From contig OZ005661.1 of assembly GCA_963930645.1 (NCBI GenBank), positions 196,329,532 to 196,393,531 of the forward strand: a stretch of 64,000 nucleotides of DNA, written 5' to 3'. Position 1 is the stretch's first letter. Each line of letters opens with the position of its first letter. Positions 13,740 to 25,436 of the stretch are shown one piece after another. The DNA is from Salticus scenicus. Its lineage: Eukaryota > Arthropoda > Arachnida > Araneae > Salticidae. The position numbers were made by a program, and so were the translations under genes. The notes beneath the pieces are model-generated. The model saw only the letters and a program-made list of their open reading frames with translations, made no database searches and was not told where the DNA came from.

Positions 13740-14490
13740 ATATTATATCTCTAAGTTAATTAGGGAACAAAATATGGTTACATTTATAGTAGAAGAATTT
13801 TGGAAATTTGCGTATTTTACTCATTTTCGAAGTCCTGTGCATCAAAAAGTAAAAGAGACGAGATGTATGATTTGGTATACATTTATTTCTCTATATAATA
13901 AAAAAATGATGAGCCCAATTTTATAAAAATTATGCTAATAAAATTTCTTTAAACAACTTTTAATTAAAACACATTACATCTATAACTCCATGTGATTTCT
14001 ATGCATTTATGCGGTTAAAAGAATATATCTAAAAAATATTTATTAAAGAATGTGTGATTGAATAGAAATTAATCCTCTCGTCGAATGTAATAAGTAAAGC
14101 TTTAGAATCTTCAGTTTATTTCGTCGAGGGGATTAATTAAAATAAGAAAGATTATGTATCCTATATTAAGAGGATTAAATGTGACATAAATTTATCTGCA
14201 TTGAAGCCTATCTTTAGCAACTTCGAAAGACAAAGATATTGAAATATTATTTTGCTAAATATCAATACATTTTTATTTATGTGTTATTGAATAAATAATT
14301 ATTAGTTACTTAGTATAAAATATTTTAAATTTTTACAGTTAATTATTTCTATTGTATTAAAATTCTACATTTTTATAAATACATCCTAATCTATGGATCG
14401 ATTTTACAGGAATTTATTTCATTTTATTCTTCTGTTCCTTACCACTCTGTTATATATATATAATACAAAAGAAAATGAAAAAATAAAAAA
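13740..14490. other. AT-rich host DNA without genes
   Basis: Nothing beyond AT-rich sequence; no ORF and no repeat pair that I could confirm. Confidence 0.55.
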
Positions 14491-14496
14491 ATCGAG

Positions 14497-15825
14497 TAGG
14501 GGAAGCCGGGGTAATAGGAGACAGGGGTTATAAGAGACGCAGTCAAAAAACCCACCAAAAAATATACTTAGACAGCATTAAAAATATGTAATATTAAGTA
14601 TCATGTGTATTCTTTACTACAATACACTTATTGAAAAGTTTATAACATATTTTGAATTATTTTTATACGACGAAAGAAACTTTCACTTTGAACTTACCCT
14701 GAAAGTTCGTGACTTTTTCTAATTTTTTTTTTTTTTTTTTTTTGTAAGTAAGATGTTTGGGATTTATTAATGTGTAACCTTTTGACCAAGACTATGACTT
14801 TTGGTGTACAATTTTTTAAAACCTTGAAAGCATTCTTTATTTACATGCTCTAGGCATGTTTCTTATTACCCCATTTTTATTTTTTGTGGGAGTAATAAGA
14901 GACATGAGTCTCTTATTACCCCCACTGTTAATTCCTGTGTCCCCCCCCCCAATTGTAGTTCCTGTTAATTCTGCCTGACTACTTTACGAAGAGTTTACCA
15001 AGTGTTAGGCCCAGTCTAAGTTTACCAAGAGAATATATATATATATATATATTTTTTTTTTTTCACTTTAAATCAAAAAGCAGTTTCACTCATTAGTCTA
15101 GACCATATTTAGTTGATATGATTATGTAAATTTATGTTTAGAATGTGTATAAGTTAGTATTTAGTCATTAATACTTCATTATATAATAAATAAGTTCATT
15201 TACAATAACAAGAAAAATATTTTATAACATTTTGTTCGCTTGTATACACTTCAAAGATACGTCTTTTTTGCCTATTTTCGACTACACTTTAGAAAATGGG
15301 TAAAATATTTTCTGCCCATTTTAGAAATTATATTGATGTTTTTGGTTAACCCCTAGCTTATGTTGATTATGTAGAGCTATCATTTAGTACAATATTATAT
15401 TATTTAGGACCTAATATTAAAAGAAATGAATTTCACAAACACATTTATGGCAGTTAATTTTCGAGCAAACATTTTTTGAATGGATGTAAATAATAAAAAT
15501 TTAAAACTATTGGCTGATTCAGAATTGTTTCCAGATATCTTTAATTATCTCACATGATTTTACATTGCTATATATGGACAGTTACAAGCCTGGTCTCTTA
15601 TTACCCCGCGTGTTGTTATTAGAGACAAGGATTTAATGAAAATTTAAAAAAAGAATTTAACAAAAAAATTAAGTTCAAAAATCACCTAAAAAATCGAGAG
15701 GAGTCCATTTAATGAAATTAATACGAGACATTTATTTCAAGTTATTTAGATTAATAGTATAGATTTTATTAATATTTTTTGTCTCTTATTACCCCTTTTG
15801 TCTCTTATTACCCCGGCTTCCCCTA
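14497..15825. mobile_element. TA-flanked MITE with GGGGAAGCCGGGG ends
   Basis: The ends form an inverted repeat: the left reads TAGGGGAAGCCGGGGTAATA and the right reads the same on the minus strand, with TA as likely target duplication. The end phrase (A/G)TAATAAGAGAC recurs inside the element in both orientations (about 14870, 14890, 14905, 15590-15625 and 15780-15810). No transposase frame exists in the 1.33 kb, so it is a non-autonomous DNA transposon. The superfamily is inferred only from the TA flank. Confidence 0.75.
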
Positions 15826-15829
15826 ACTA

Positions 15830-18800
15830 GAAAAAAATAATCCAGCTATTTAAGAAATACACTAAAATATTATTAAGAAATAGGTTTCCAGTTGTTTACC
15901 TTTAAATATTTCGATTGCACATAATATTTTGAAGAATGTCTCAGTATATGAGTGGTTTAATATTACATCCTAACCGAGATATAAACAAACCACAACTTTT
16001 CACTGTAAATTATAGCTCAAAACAGTTAAATGTAGATTATTGCTCTAAACAGTGAAAAATTTGATAATTAACAAAAGACTTTAAACTTCTTAAATATTAC
16101 TGGTTATTTTAAAGAACATTGTCATTTATTATTTTTTTATTTTTAATTTGCCTATGATAAGATGAATGCTAAATTCATTCAAAAAGTATGGAATTGTAAA
16201 TCAGGATAAAATTAGCTTACGGGAGATGCATTTTTAAAGCCAATAAACATTAAAAAAATTAAATGAAAAAAGCTTTGATTAGTAAGACAAAGATGAATGA
16301 AATACTCACGCTATTATGAATTATTAAACCAACTGACGCATGCTAATAAAAAATGAAGTTATCCAGTTAAAACAAACAAACAAAAAAAAGTCCTTCAGAA
16401 ACCAATATTTTTTTTAAGAAAAGAAAAAAAGAAAAGAAAGAGATTTTGAACAAAATTTATCATTATAGAAAGTCATTTTTTTTCTTTATCCATATGTTTT
16501 GCAAAGTCCGTATGCAGACAGAACGATTTACCATCAGCATTTAACCAAAGTTAGTAGAAAAAATAAATTTATCACAATTAAGAATTATCCCAATGTCAAT
16601 AGAGCATCAAAGTGAATCAATACTAAAACTAATAAAAAATAGGTAAGTTAGGTGAAGAACATGTAAAACCTGCCACGAAGGGGGATTATGTTTAATTTAG
16701 TGGATTCACATTATCAAATTAACTAACTTTATTTTTATTTATTTATTTATTTTATTTATTTTATTTATTTATTTATTTATTTATTTATTACTATTATTTA
16801 TTTATTTATTTATTTATTTTGTGGGGGGGGGGGGGAGAGAAAAAGAAAGAGGGCGAGGGCGTACGCCATCTTTAGGGGAAAATTATAATCATTGCATGCC
16901 TAAACATTCAAAAAATTTTATAACAATCTGTTGTAAATTTTAACCTTGTTTTAAATGGGGAAAATAAATAATCCATTTAAACTCAATGTTAAAAGTCGAT
17001 TATTATTTTTTTTTAAGTTAAATATAGTTCTAAAAGTAAAATAATTTTAATTAATTCTATGTGAAAATGATTTATTTTATTTCCCCAAACAAATATATAG
17101 ATTTAAATTATAAAATAATTAAGAAACACTTTTATTTAATAAGAAGCTATAAAATTCTATAGCATTGGCTTTTTTTTTTATCATTGTATTGATTTAGCTA
17201 ACTAAATCTTAAATTTTCAAAGTTTTAAGTCCTAAAGATTCAAGCAATTTGTTATTAACATTTAAAAGCACAGCACTTAATCCTTAGGAATTTGCCAGGT
17301 TGGTTGATTGGCTTTTACGTAGAACTAGTACTGCACAGTGGGTAATTGGCGACACGACGGTCTGGGATTCACCCATAGAGGTGACCGGAGACATGCTACC
17401 ACAATTTTAATCCTCCACGGAGGAATTTGCCAGGAACATGCCGAAAAAAAAATACAAGTTGGCGTTTTGGAAATAATACCGATTTATTGCTTTAGATTCC
17501 TAAGCCTGAGGGGGAGTGCCATCAGTGGAGGTCTTTCTAAAGTGTCCTAGTCAATATGCATGCTGGTTTCGCAGAAACCTTCGCTTCAGTTATTACTATT
17601 TGATTATTCCATTCCAGAAAATTTAGAAAAGTACAGAAAAAAGACAAATATGTTTATATATATATATGTAAATAATAAATTGTTATTAAGCAATATTTTG
17701 CGAAATTTAGCTTTAGTTCATTTATTCCTTACTAACATTTAAGTGACATTTTGCTTATTTAAAGTAACATTTATAACGACGTTTTAGGGTAATAAAATTT
17801 TTCATCAATCTTCTCTTTTTTCGAAATTGCACATTCTAAATAATTAATAAATATTTACGATAAGAACTAGTCATTTGACTGTGCATATAAAAGTAACAAT
17901 CTATGTATTATAAGAGAGACTAAGTGATTAGGTTGATGTAAAATTTAAAACAAGAGTTTGTTTAACTGTAAAACTAGATTGTATGAAAAGCAAATACTTA
18001 TTTTTTATATTAATAAAAAATCGTTCAAAATTTTTAATGTTCTATACCAATTTTAATTGCTATAATACAATTTCTATTTAATATTACTTGGTGTAGTAAA
18101 CTTTTTTTATAAGTTTTTTTTTTTTTTTTTCTTTTTTTCACATGTTATTTATAACCGTTCAAAAAAAACCAAAGTAATATTTATCTGTTTTTGATGCGTT
18201 TGGAAAATGATTCAGATCGATTTTCGTCGCAGAATTCTTTTTTTTTAATAACTTTACTGAAATTTTTAAAAATGTACGTTTTTTATGTCAAAAAGCAAAC
18301 ATTAATAATGAAACTCGGACTATTTTAGTATAAAGTAGAATTAATGACTGAAAATGACTGTTATGTATTTATAATTTTTTTACGGCAATGTATCCTAAAA
18401 TTACTAGTCAAAAAGTTGTTTTTAATTTATATTTTTAGTGAGGTGTAAACTATTAGATTGCCACAGACAGATGATATACAAAAAAAAAAAAAAAAGTCTG
18501 GAGAAATAATACTTATTACATTGTATAATCTGGAAATGATTAAAAGTAATTTCAATAAAACCTGAGGGGCGGACGTGGATCAGGTTTTTATTTGTGTTGA
18601 TTTGACATGGAAGGACCCGTACTGCGACTACCTCTTACTGCGGAAACACATTTATAAAATTGATTGACATAGATGTATTTCCAGAATTATTGTATACAGA
18701 AATTAGTATATTTTAAATCAAAATTTATCGAAGGAATTTCTTGGACACTAAACTAAACCGCAAAAAAATAATTATATGAACATAAATAAAATACATATTT

Positions 18801-18840
18801 AATGATATTTTAAAATTTTTAATTGAACATGAAAGTTCCA
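15830..18840. other. host DNA without supported genes
   Basis: AT-rich sequence. A TTTA-type microsatellite runs at about 16726-16820, followed by a G-tract. A less AT-rich patch at about 17300-17550 contains a short open frame but no recognisable domain; it may be a repeat fragment. Confidence 0.55.
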
Positions 18841-19611
18841 AGAAGTTTTATTGTTTTATACTTTTCGAACATATACAGTATTGAACATAATAGTGAAATC
18901 GTAGTCAATTGTTAAGGTAAGGCCGTTTATTACTTGTGGAATAATATCTTTACTAATTCTTACAATTATTATTACGCTTAATAATAGGAAATATGCCCAT
19001 CTTGGCTTTAATAGCAGGTTTTAGCTCATTTTGGCAAGGAATCTACTAGTTTTTAAAACGTTTCTGAGATAATCTCCTTCCTAAGGATCCTAAAAAGGGA
19101 TTTTTCGATTTTTATCGAACAAATTTTTGAAATTATGGATGTTTGTTCAATTATTAATTGTTCAAATCATTCAAAGATGGAATTTTTAGCGGTACGATTT
19201 TTAAAAAATAGAAAAAGAAAGAACAGCACAATTTCGATTCGGGAAACATTTTCGATGTGAGTCGGAATGTATCTATAGGGGCTCTACTCCTTCCGATACA
19301 AAACCTGAACAATCGCTTCTGTGATCTTTGATTTTGTAGTACAGCCGATTTTGCTCATAGTTTACATTTGTAAATGGCCCATAAATTCTCATTAGTGTTC
19401 AGATTGGGTGACGTCCTGGGTAAATCTAGAAGAATTGTCTTCTTATCCTGAAAATATTTAAACATATCCTTGAACTTGTGACAAGGAACAGAAATTTTCT
19501 AAAGAATTGTTTCTCCTTGGAATTCGCACTTTTCAAGTTCTTTGTTTGAATATAGTTTCACATCGAATTGTAATTTTGGCTGTTTATCATGCCTTTCATT
19601 GGCCCAGAATA

Positions 19612-21045
19612 CACTGCAGGAAAAACAAAAATCCCAACACCAAGAAAAAATTATTGTACAGTAATGAAATTTCAGCAATACATTTGTCTAGGTAACATAT
19701 TTAATTGATTAAAGTTTCAAGATCACAGGTAGAGCCATTGGCGAGAAGAGCCATTTCAAATGGGAAATGTTGGTACATTAGTAACCTGTGTAATCGCCAG
19801 AATTTTGAATGCAAGCATGCAAACGTGCATGCATTGTGTCGTACAGGTGTCGGATATCAGTTTGTGGGATGGAAGTCCATGCCTGTTGCACTTGGGCGGT
19901 CAGTGCAGAGACGGTTAATGCTGGTTGTGGATGACGCTGGAGTTGTCGTCCAATGATGTCCCATACGTGCTCGATTGGAGAAAGATCTGGTGATCTAGCA
20001 GGCCAAGGCAACATGTCGACACTCTGTATAGCATGCTGGGTTACAACAGCGGTATGAAGGCGAGCGTTATCCTGTTGGAAAACACCCCCTTGAATGCTGT
20101 TCATGATCATAAATAGCAGCACAACAGGTTGTATCACTAGACTGACGTACAAATTTGCAGTCAGGGTGCGTGGGATAACCACGAGAGTGTTCCTGCTGTC
20201 ATACGAAATTGCTCCCCAAACCATAACTCCAGGAATAGGCCCTGTGTGTCTAGGCCGCAGACAGGTCGCTAGTAGGCGTTCACCTGGCCTCCTTCTAACC
20301 AACACACGGCTATCACTGCGACCAAGGCATAACCGGCTTTCATCAGAAAACACAACACATCTCCACTCCGTCCTCCAATGAGCTCTAGCTTGACACCACT
20401 CACGTCGAAAACGGCAGTGGTTTGGAGTCAGTGGAATGCACGCTACAGGGCGTCTGGCTCGGAGCTGTCCTTGAAGTAACCGATTTGTAACAGTTCGTTG
20501 TGTCACTGCAGCCAACTGCAGCTGGAATTTCAGCTGCAGACGCAGTACGATTAGCCACAGCCATACGCCGAACACGGTGGTCTTCCCTCTCAGTAGTGCC
20601 ACGTGGCCGCCCGGAACCCGGTCTTCTTGAGGCAGTACCTTCCCTTGACCACTGCTGCCAACACTCATGCACAGTGGATACATTCCTGCCAAGTCTTTCT
20701 GCAATATCGCGGAAATAAAACCCACCTTCTCGTAGCCCTACTACACGACTTCGTTCAAACTCAGTGAGCTGTTGATAATGGCTTCTTCGTCTTCTTAGAG
20801 GCATCCTTGACTAACATTAACCCACTACGTCAAATATCAACTGTAAATAACGATCACGAACCTTACAGCGCTTATTTAAAGCAAACCTCATTTGCATGTT
20901 TATAGTGTCGCGACTAGCGCCACACTTATGCGCGTACATCGAAATTTGAATCGACGTCATCTTTCAGATGTATAAACACGCCTACCAAATTTCGTTTATC
21001 TAGCACAGCTCCTTCCTGGTGTTGAGATTTTTTTTTCCATCAGTG
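19612..21045 (-). mobile_element. Tc1-like element inserted in an older Tc1
   Basis: A TA duplication flanks an element of about 1.43 kb. The terminal inverted repeats begin CACTGCAGGAAAAACAAAAA on the left and CACTGATGGAAAAAAAAA on the right, followed by TC(C/T)CAACACCA(A/G)GAA. It carries one transposase frame on the minus strand, broken once. The nested position dates it after the flanking copy. Confidence 0.85.
19778..20804 (-). pseudogene. Tc1-like transposase with one frameshift
   Basis: The N-terminal part (start at 20804) holds a helix-turn-helix (DIAERLGRNVSTVHECWQQW) and a GRPRGT AT-hook-like linker. Near 20,500-20,515 the reading moves to another frame and continues with AAVTQRTVTNRLL and the catalytic core: VFSDESRL, VMVWGAISYDSR, FQQDNARLHT and SPDLSPIEHVWD. 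By my count 32 residues separate the second D from the E, against 34 in classical Tc1. All catalytic residues remain, so a single indel accounts for the break. Homopolymer or sequencing error at the break is possible. Confidence 0.85.
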
Positions 21046-21429
21046 TATATAATTCGCAAATTGGAGAAGCACACCCAAAACATTTGTTTGACTGGATGTT
21101 TCACAGTTTAGTCACTATGATCTGAAGTGAGTTGTTCATTTTTCATGACAATTTCAGATCGCCGTCACTGAACTATGATATTGCGCAGCACTAGTACGAT
21201 ATCAAACACAACCACCCAACCAACCAACCCTGAACTATGATAAGAGCTTCATCCGTACATAAGATATTTTTTGCAGTCTTCTGTAGTCCAGCTAGAGTAT
21301 TTTTTGTCCCATGCGATTAGTGAGAAGTTGTTTATTGTAGTCGAATACACCATAAAAATAGGTGTTAGATAAAGGCATATGCATACGGAATCCTTTATAA
21401 CTATATTACTGAAACTTTATTTGTGAATG

Positions 21430-22505
21430 TTATGAAATACAGAAGAATAATAACTGCAAAAACAGGGATTTTATTAATTGGGACATTTTATTTTTCTGGG
21501 GAGGCTCACTCATGGATTTACGTATTTTTTTACAGCGCCGTTAGAAAGATAACAAGCTCATGCAAGTTTCGAGAAGCAACTAGAAGTCCCTTTGTGATTT
21601 GGATTTGTTAAAGTTAAAATCTCATACAAGTTAATTATATTTATAGAAAATTTTAAACTCATAAAAAAGTCGTTATTCTTACACATTGTACTATTAATAA
21701 CATGCAATTTCTAATCCCTTTTCCCTAATTAAAAACTAATTAAATTTGTAAAGTTGTTTAAGAAAGTCTTCTATTTATTTCCAGCATAATCATATTTAAA
21801 AATATTAAACTACATATAATGTATTTGTATAAAAATAAATATATTAAATTCTTCTGTTTAGGCATTGTTTCATTAAATTTCAAATTAGTCAACATTCATA
21901 TTCGTCGAGAGATTATTCAAATATTTTTATGTAGGATTCAACATCTAATTTTAACAATTTCTAAGCGCTAATCTCCCAAATATAATCTTATTGATAATTT
22001 TCATTTTACATATTTATGTTCATCATTCATTCAATATTTATTTTGCGTATTAATCTAGTTAAAATAAGTCTGATTATTTACAAAAGCATTTGTGACTGAA
22101 TAGGAATCTTTTTCCACTCACGTAGAGCAGTAATTATTGCTCGGAAATCTTAGTTTTCTCTATCGAGGGAATTATATTAATAAAGAAAGAGGATTAGTGT
22201 GATATATTTAAAGGTGTTATTACGAGAAAAATATAGCTGTATCAGTTAGACTCATTTGCTTAATTTAGATAAATTATATAATGTTGCTTCTGTATAAAAG
22301 GAGTGCAATTGTGTTTACGTTGGCATTTAGAAAAATTAAAATACTTTGATGAGTTTGAATCGTGGCTTATTCTTAAGGTAAAATTTCGTTTTCGAAGAAA
22401 ACTGTTTTTTAGATAATTATAGTGACAAGCAATCTATTTCACGTGTAAAAGTAATCAGATTTGAGGTATTATTTATTTCACAAGAACTGAGAGTAAACAA
22501 ACGAA
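21430..22505. other. AT-rich host DNA without genes
   Basis: No supported gene or element ends. Confidence 0.6.
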
Positions 22506-22511
22506 ATTTAA

Positions 22512-23049
22512 CCCTACAAGGCACCCAGTTCCATATGTGGAACACCGACTTTAATCGTTCCTATAGCTATAAAACTATTAGTAGCGACATCTCTTGACAT
22601 CTTGATAGAAGCTACTGACATTTAGCAATGTAGTAATACGAATGTTTACCTAAAGATGACATTCGTGTTTTTGTTATAGTGCACTCAGTGTGCAATTTGA
22701 ATGAAAGTGATACGTTAGTGGTTTGTCTGAATTCAAAAATAAAATAAAAGAATAGTTATAGAACAGTTTTGACTCGAAAAAAAATACTGTGTGTTAGAAC
22801 GAAATGTATATTTTACAGAGGTGTTTTTTTTTTTTTTTTTTTTTTTTTTTATATATTACAATAGTAAACGTATTAGTAGTAAATCATATTTTTATGTATG
22901 TTCCACATATGGTACGTTGAGCTAAAAAGTTGATTTTTCCGTAAAATATGGTTTTATTTTTATTTTTATAAGTTTTCCCTATCTTCTGATCACTAATTAC
23001 AACCTATATATTTTTGTCGTGCACTAAAAAAAAATTGAGTCTTGTAGGG
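22512..23049. mobile_element. piggyBac-type MITE
   Basis: TTAA occurs directly at both edges (22508-22511 and 23050-23053). The inner ends form an inverted repeat, CCCTACAAG on both sides, followed by a second symmetric motif, CATATGTGGAAC near the left end and GTTCCACATATG near the right. TTAA duplication with CCC ends is diagnostic of the piggyBac superfamily. At 538 bp without a transposase it is a MITE. It ends about 135 bp before the viral DNA begins. Confidence 0.8.
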
Positions 23050-23053
23050 TTAA

Positions 23054-23186
23054 ATGCCTCCTAAGCTAGATGTCTTCCGCGAGGCTCGGCAACAGTCCAA
23101 GTGGTAGACAGCGCCACCTGGTACAGATTGCGCGACTTTTTTATTCAACAGCCATCAAAAAGTTTATAGGGAGATTTGATATACAT
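23054..23186. other. junction zone between host and viral DNA
   Basis: The left inverted arm loses its match to the right arm at 23187. The sequence before it (TTTGATATACAT) is not repeated elsewhere in the viral part, while the right arm continues past 53156 into more viral DNA. The host/viral junction therefore lies at or just left of 23187, within this stretch. No target duplication can be tested because the other junction is outside the window. Confidence 0.55.
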
Positions 23187-23239
23187 ACAGTCGCCAGAAG
23201 TATTCTTCGAGCAACTCCACCCCGTCAGAATTTTTCACG

Positions 23240-23440
23240 ATTCGATTCAGTTGTCGGTTTGAATAATAAATATTTAGAATTTAAATATATTATTTAAATA
23301 TTTTATTTTAATAATAAAATATTTATTATTTAAATATTTTATTTTTAATAATAAAATATTTATTATTTGTTTATCGAATCGTTAAAAATATATTATTTGT
23401 TTATCGAATCGTTAAAAAAATATATTCAATATTGGTACAG
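23240..23440. repeat. AT-only repeats inside left arm end
   Basis: Runs of AATAATAAAATATTTATTATTT-like sequence (shorter units repeated) and two copies of TTTATCGAATCGTTAAAAA. No coding. Mirror copy at about 52,915-53,085. Confidence 0.6.
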
Positions 23441-23469
23441 CATTCATTTAAAAAATGTCCTTATTCAAT

Positions 23470-23512
23470 ATTGTAAATTTCAGACAGAATGAGTACGGCT
23501 ATTTATAAAGAA
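23470..23512 (-). promoter_or_regulatory. orphan promoter, left copy
   Basis: On the minus strand the order is CATTCTTTATAAATAGCCG followed by TACTCATTCTGTCTG, the same TATA plus initiator layout seen before real genes here. Only AT-rich sequence and no ORF lies downstream (toward 23,240), so the gene it served is gone or the copy is a by-product of palindrome formation. The mirror copy is at 52,831-52,865. Confidence 0.5.
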
Positions 23513-23520
23513 TGAATCCA

Positions 23521-23543
23521 AGTCAATCAACCAATCAACCAAC

Positions 23544-23587
<44 letters not shown>

Positions 23588-23629
23588 TTTTTTTTTTTTT
23601 TTTCACAAGGTTGGTTGATTGGTTGATTT
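23521..23629. repeat. CCAACC-A/T-GGTTGG palindrome
   Basis: CAATCAACCAATCAACCAACC, an A-tract, a T-tract and the reverse complement. Lies between an orphan promoter and the gene at 23,866. Confidence 0.9.
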
Positions 23630-23779
23630 AAAAAAATAATTCTTATTCAATATTTCTATCTCAAAGACATTAGCTATCTCAGATTCAAAGGCATCGTTTC
23701 AATATTAAAATAATATTATTATCTCTCTCTAATTCAAAGTCTCAATTTATAAACATCCAATATTGGCACTCTATCTATC

Positions 23780-23854
23780 GCAAAAAAATGGGCCGAACGA
23801 AGCGTCAAAGACAGAAATCTGCCATGAGACGCTTCGTTCGGCCCATTTTTTTGC
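23780..23854 (-). terminator. 3' hairpin module of the 23,866 gene
   Basis: A perfect 27-bp stem (GCAAAAAAATGGGCCGAACG and on) encloses a 21-base loop, 11 bases after the stop codon. In gene sense it ends CCCATTTTTTTGC. A GCCAATATTGG palindrome variant (CCAATATTGG at about 23,758) follows. Likely marks RNA 3' ends. Confidence 0.8.
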
Positions 23855-23865
23855 CCCCTCCAGAT

Positions 23866-24405
23866 TTAAGGCATCAGTTTGTACCATCTAGATCGATCCC
23901 CCACAAAGACTTTGATTTTGGACGGAGGGGTGTCTGTCCAAGAAATAGTCTCAAATCTATCTTCGTGGAGGCGAGGGTCGTCATCGTGGTCCCCATCGAA
24001 GAACAGCATGGTTCTCTCTATGAAATCTTTTAAGAATTCATTTATGAATGTGTCAGAGTCCCTCACGATCCGAATTCGGATGGCTTTATGGATGCATGAG
24101 GTGGGTACTATGGGGTCTAGAATCTGAATTTTAGAGGATGTCAGCATGGCCTCGAATCCCAACGACGACAGGGCATCTCCAAAATGTATCTCGTCGACTG
24201 GATACACCCAGGTATTGGCTAGAGAGATAGGTAACCTGACCCTCCTGTAAACGAGATCGCACACCTTCAGCCTGGTTGTTTTTTTCACGTAAGATCGGCC
24301 CATCAGCTTGGCCACATCAGAGGCCCTGACGAACAAAAGTCCATCCGCAGAGACTACGAATAGGATTTTAGCGTCAAGCTGTGGATGTTCAATAGTGAAT
24401 AGCAT
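23866..24405 (-). CDS. BRO-N-like protein A (left copy)
   Basis: A 179-residue protein. Residues 15-40 read LFVVSADGLLFVRASDVAKLMG, matching the start of the BRO-N fold of baculovirus repeated ORF proteins, which bind DNA. Conserved with two other proteins here are an LPISLANTWVYPVDE segment (about 60-75), a middle that resembles DTFINEFLKDF, and a KIKVFVGDR end. There is no recognisable C-terminal BRO domain, so it is a short, N-domain-only form. The start at 24405 follows a TATATATAC box at 24,455-24,464. DNA binding is inferred from the family only; exact function is unknown. An identical copy is at 51,949-52,488. Confidence 0.85.
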   Translation of the reverse strand: MLFTIEHPQLDAKILFVVSADGLLFVRASDVAKLMGRSYVKKTTRLKVCDLVYRRVRLPISLANTWVYPVDEIHFGDALSSLGFEAMLTSSKIQILDPIVPTSCIHKAIRIRIVRDSDTFINEFLKDFIERTMLFFDGDHDDDPRLHEDRFETISWTDTPPSKIKVFVGDRSRWYKLMP

Positions 24406-24454
24406 GACTTATGGCAATAGAAGTCAAAATGATGCAGGCTCTTAGAGGCAGCTC

Positions 24455-24464
24455 GTATATATAC
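24455..24464 (-). promoter_or_regulatory. TATA box of the 24,405 gene
   Basis: GTATATATAC about 50 bases before the start codon, preceded (in gene sense) by several ATCCTGT motifs between about 24,500 and 24,660 that are shared with the divergent gene at 24,760. Confidence 0.7.
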
Positions 24465-24689
24465 CCGATTCGTGACCTCGTTTTATCAGGCTTTACTAAG
24501 AAAACAGGATGTATCAGCTGTTTTTTGAGGATGCGATAAAATCTGTCCGCGTAACCTTCTAGAACAGGACGCGATAAAATTATTTATATAATTAATCCGA
24601 TAGCATGAGGATGTGCGTCACAGGACGTGCGTCACAGGATGTAGATAAGATATTTACTTGGAATTTAGATAGAACTAAAGATTACTGCT

Positions 24690-24727
24690 AGTATATATAC
24701 AGGCTGCTGGACGAGACATTTCATTCT
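24690..24727 (+). promoter_or_regulatory. TATA and initiator of the 24,760 gene
   Basis: GTATATATAC at 24,691-24,700 and CATTCTG at about 24,722, 22 bases further on. ATG follows 33 bases after. Copies of CAGGAYG (ATCCTGT reversed) lie upstream. Confidence 0.7.
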
Positions 24728-24759
24728 GAGCTACTGCTTACTGTTTGATACTTTCCAAA

Positions 24760-25305
24760 ATGATCTTCCAAATTCTATCTGATGAACTGAATGTTAAATT
24801 GACATGCTTTTTGTCATTTGACAACCAAATTTTTATCAAAGGCCGAGACGTGGCCTATTACATGGGGCATGAAAACTCCAGTAGAGTGGTGAACTTGTGC
24901 CATATAACGGTAACGGACATTGCTCCTGAGGGCTTGAAACTACCCCCGTCTCTAGCCAAGACATGCGTCTTTGGACTAGAGGATGCAAAAATATTGATGG
25001 ATATGCATCCAGGAGAGTTTGATTCCCTATTTCAGGGGCCGATTGAAATTCTTACGCCCATCGAATGCAGCTTAAACCTGAGGCGGCCTGTCCAGGTTAA
25101 GCTCGCAGCCATAACCTCATCCAATGCCACAATGGAGAGTTTCTTGGCCGACTTAAAGAATGTCATGGAGGAGTACCTGGCAACGGTACCCATGGACACC
25201 TATGTGTTTGGCGAACGATATGGGGACTTGGAGCTAGGCTATTTCCCCCGAAAAATAAAAGTTTTGGTGGGAAACAAGCCCTACTTCTATAAATCCTCGT
25301 CTTAA
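24760..25305 (+). CDS. BRO-N-like protein B (left copy)
   Basis: A 181-residue protein counted from the ATG at 24760; the five codons before it open with TTG and overlap the leader, so I reject that extension. Residues 20-40 read FDNQIFIKGRDVAYYMGHEN, the BRO-N signature. An LKLPPSLAKTCVFGLEDAK segment, an ATMESFLADLKNVMEEY helix and a KIKVLVGNKPYFYKS end align with protein A. It is divergently arranged with A over a shared 350-bp promoter region. The right copy has R instead of Q at residue 23. Family-based inference: nucleic-acid binding. Confidence 0.85.
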   Translation: MIFQILSDELNVKLTCFLSFDNQIFIKGRDVAYYMGHENSSRVVNLCHITVTDIAPEGLKLPPSLAKTCVFGLEDAKILMDMHPGEFDSLFQGPIEILTPIECSLNLRRPVQVKLAAITSSNATMESFLADLKNVMEEYLATVPMDTYVFGERYGDLELGYFPRKIKVLVGNKPYFYKSSS

Positions 25306-25319
25306 GATCAGGACGAGGT

Positions 25320-25390
25320 GCAAAAAAATGGGTCGAGCGAAGCCTCTCATGACATAAGTCATTGAGGCTTCGCTCGGCCCATTTTTTTGC
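25320..25390 (+). terminator. 3' hairpin module of the 24,760 gene
   Basis: Stem GCAAAAAAATGGGTCGAGCG pairs with CGCTCGGCCCATTTTTTTGC. The single non-Watson-Crick pair is U-G in the sense RNA, which keeps the RNA stem. Begins 15 bases after the stop. CCAACATTGGATG follows. Confidence 0.8.
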
Positions 25391-25436
25391 GATAGATAGA
25401 GTGCCAACATTGGATGCGTACCGATTTGAACTTGTA

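Larger units (their letters stand above)
18850..21420 (-). pseudogene. older Tc1-like transposase, split by a second Tc1
   Basis: On the minus strand, pieces of a Tc1-family DDE transposase appear on both sides of the 19,612-21,045 element. Upstream (about 21,240-21,330) is a degenerate TTEDCKK / TDEA patch corresponding to the first catalytic aspartate. Downstream (about 19,340-19,600) is an SPNLNTNENLWAIYKCKL patch matching the usual SPDLNPIENLW segment around the catalytic glutamate. A PAIKAKMG tail near 19,000 follows. Stops and frame changes occur throughout. The outer ends of this copy were not found, so the limits are approximate. Confidence 0.65.

Noticed and set aside
1..23186. Host protein-coding genes
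   Set aside because: Only short open frames without domains or splice-supported exons; transposon fragments account for all recognisable protein matches.
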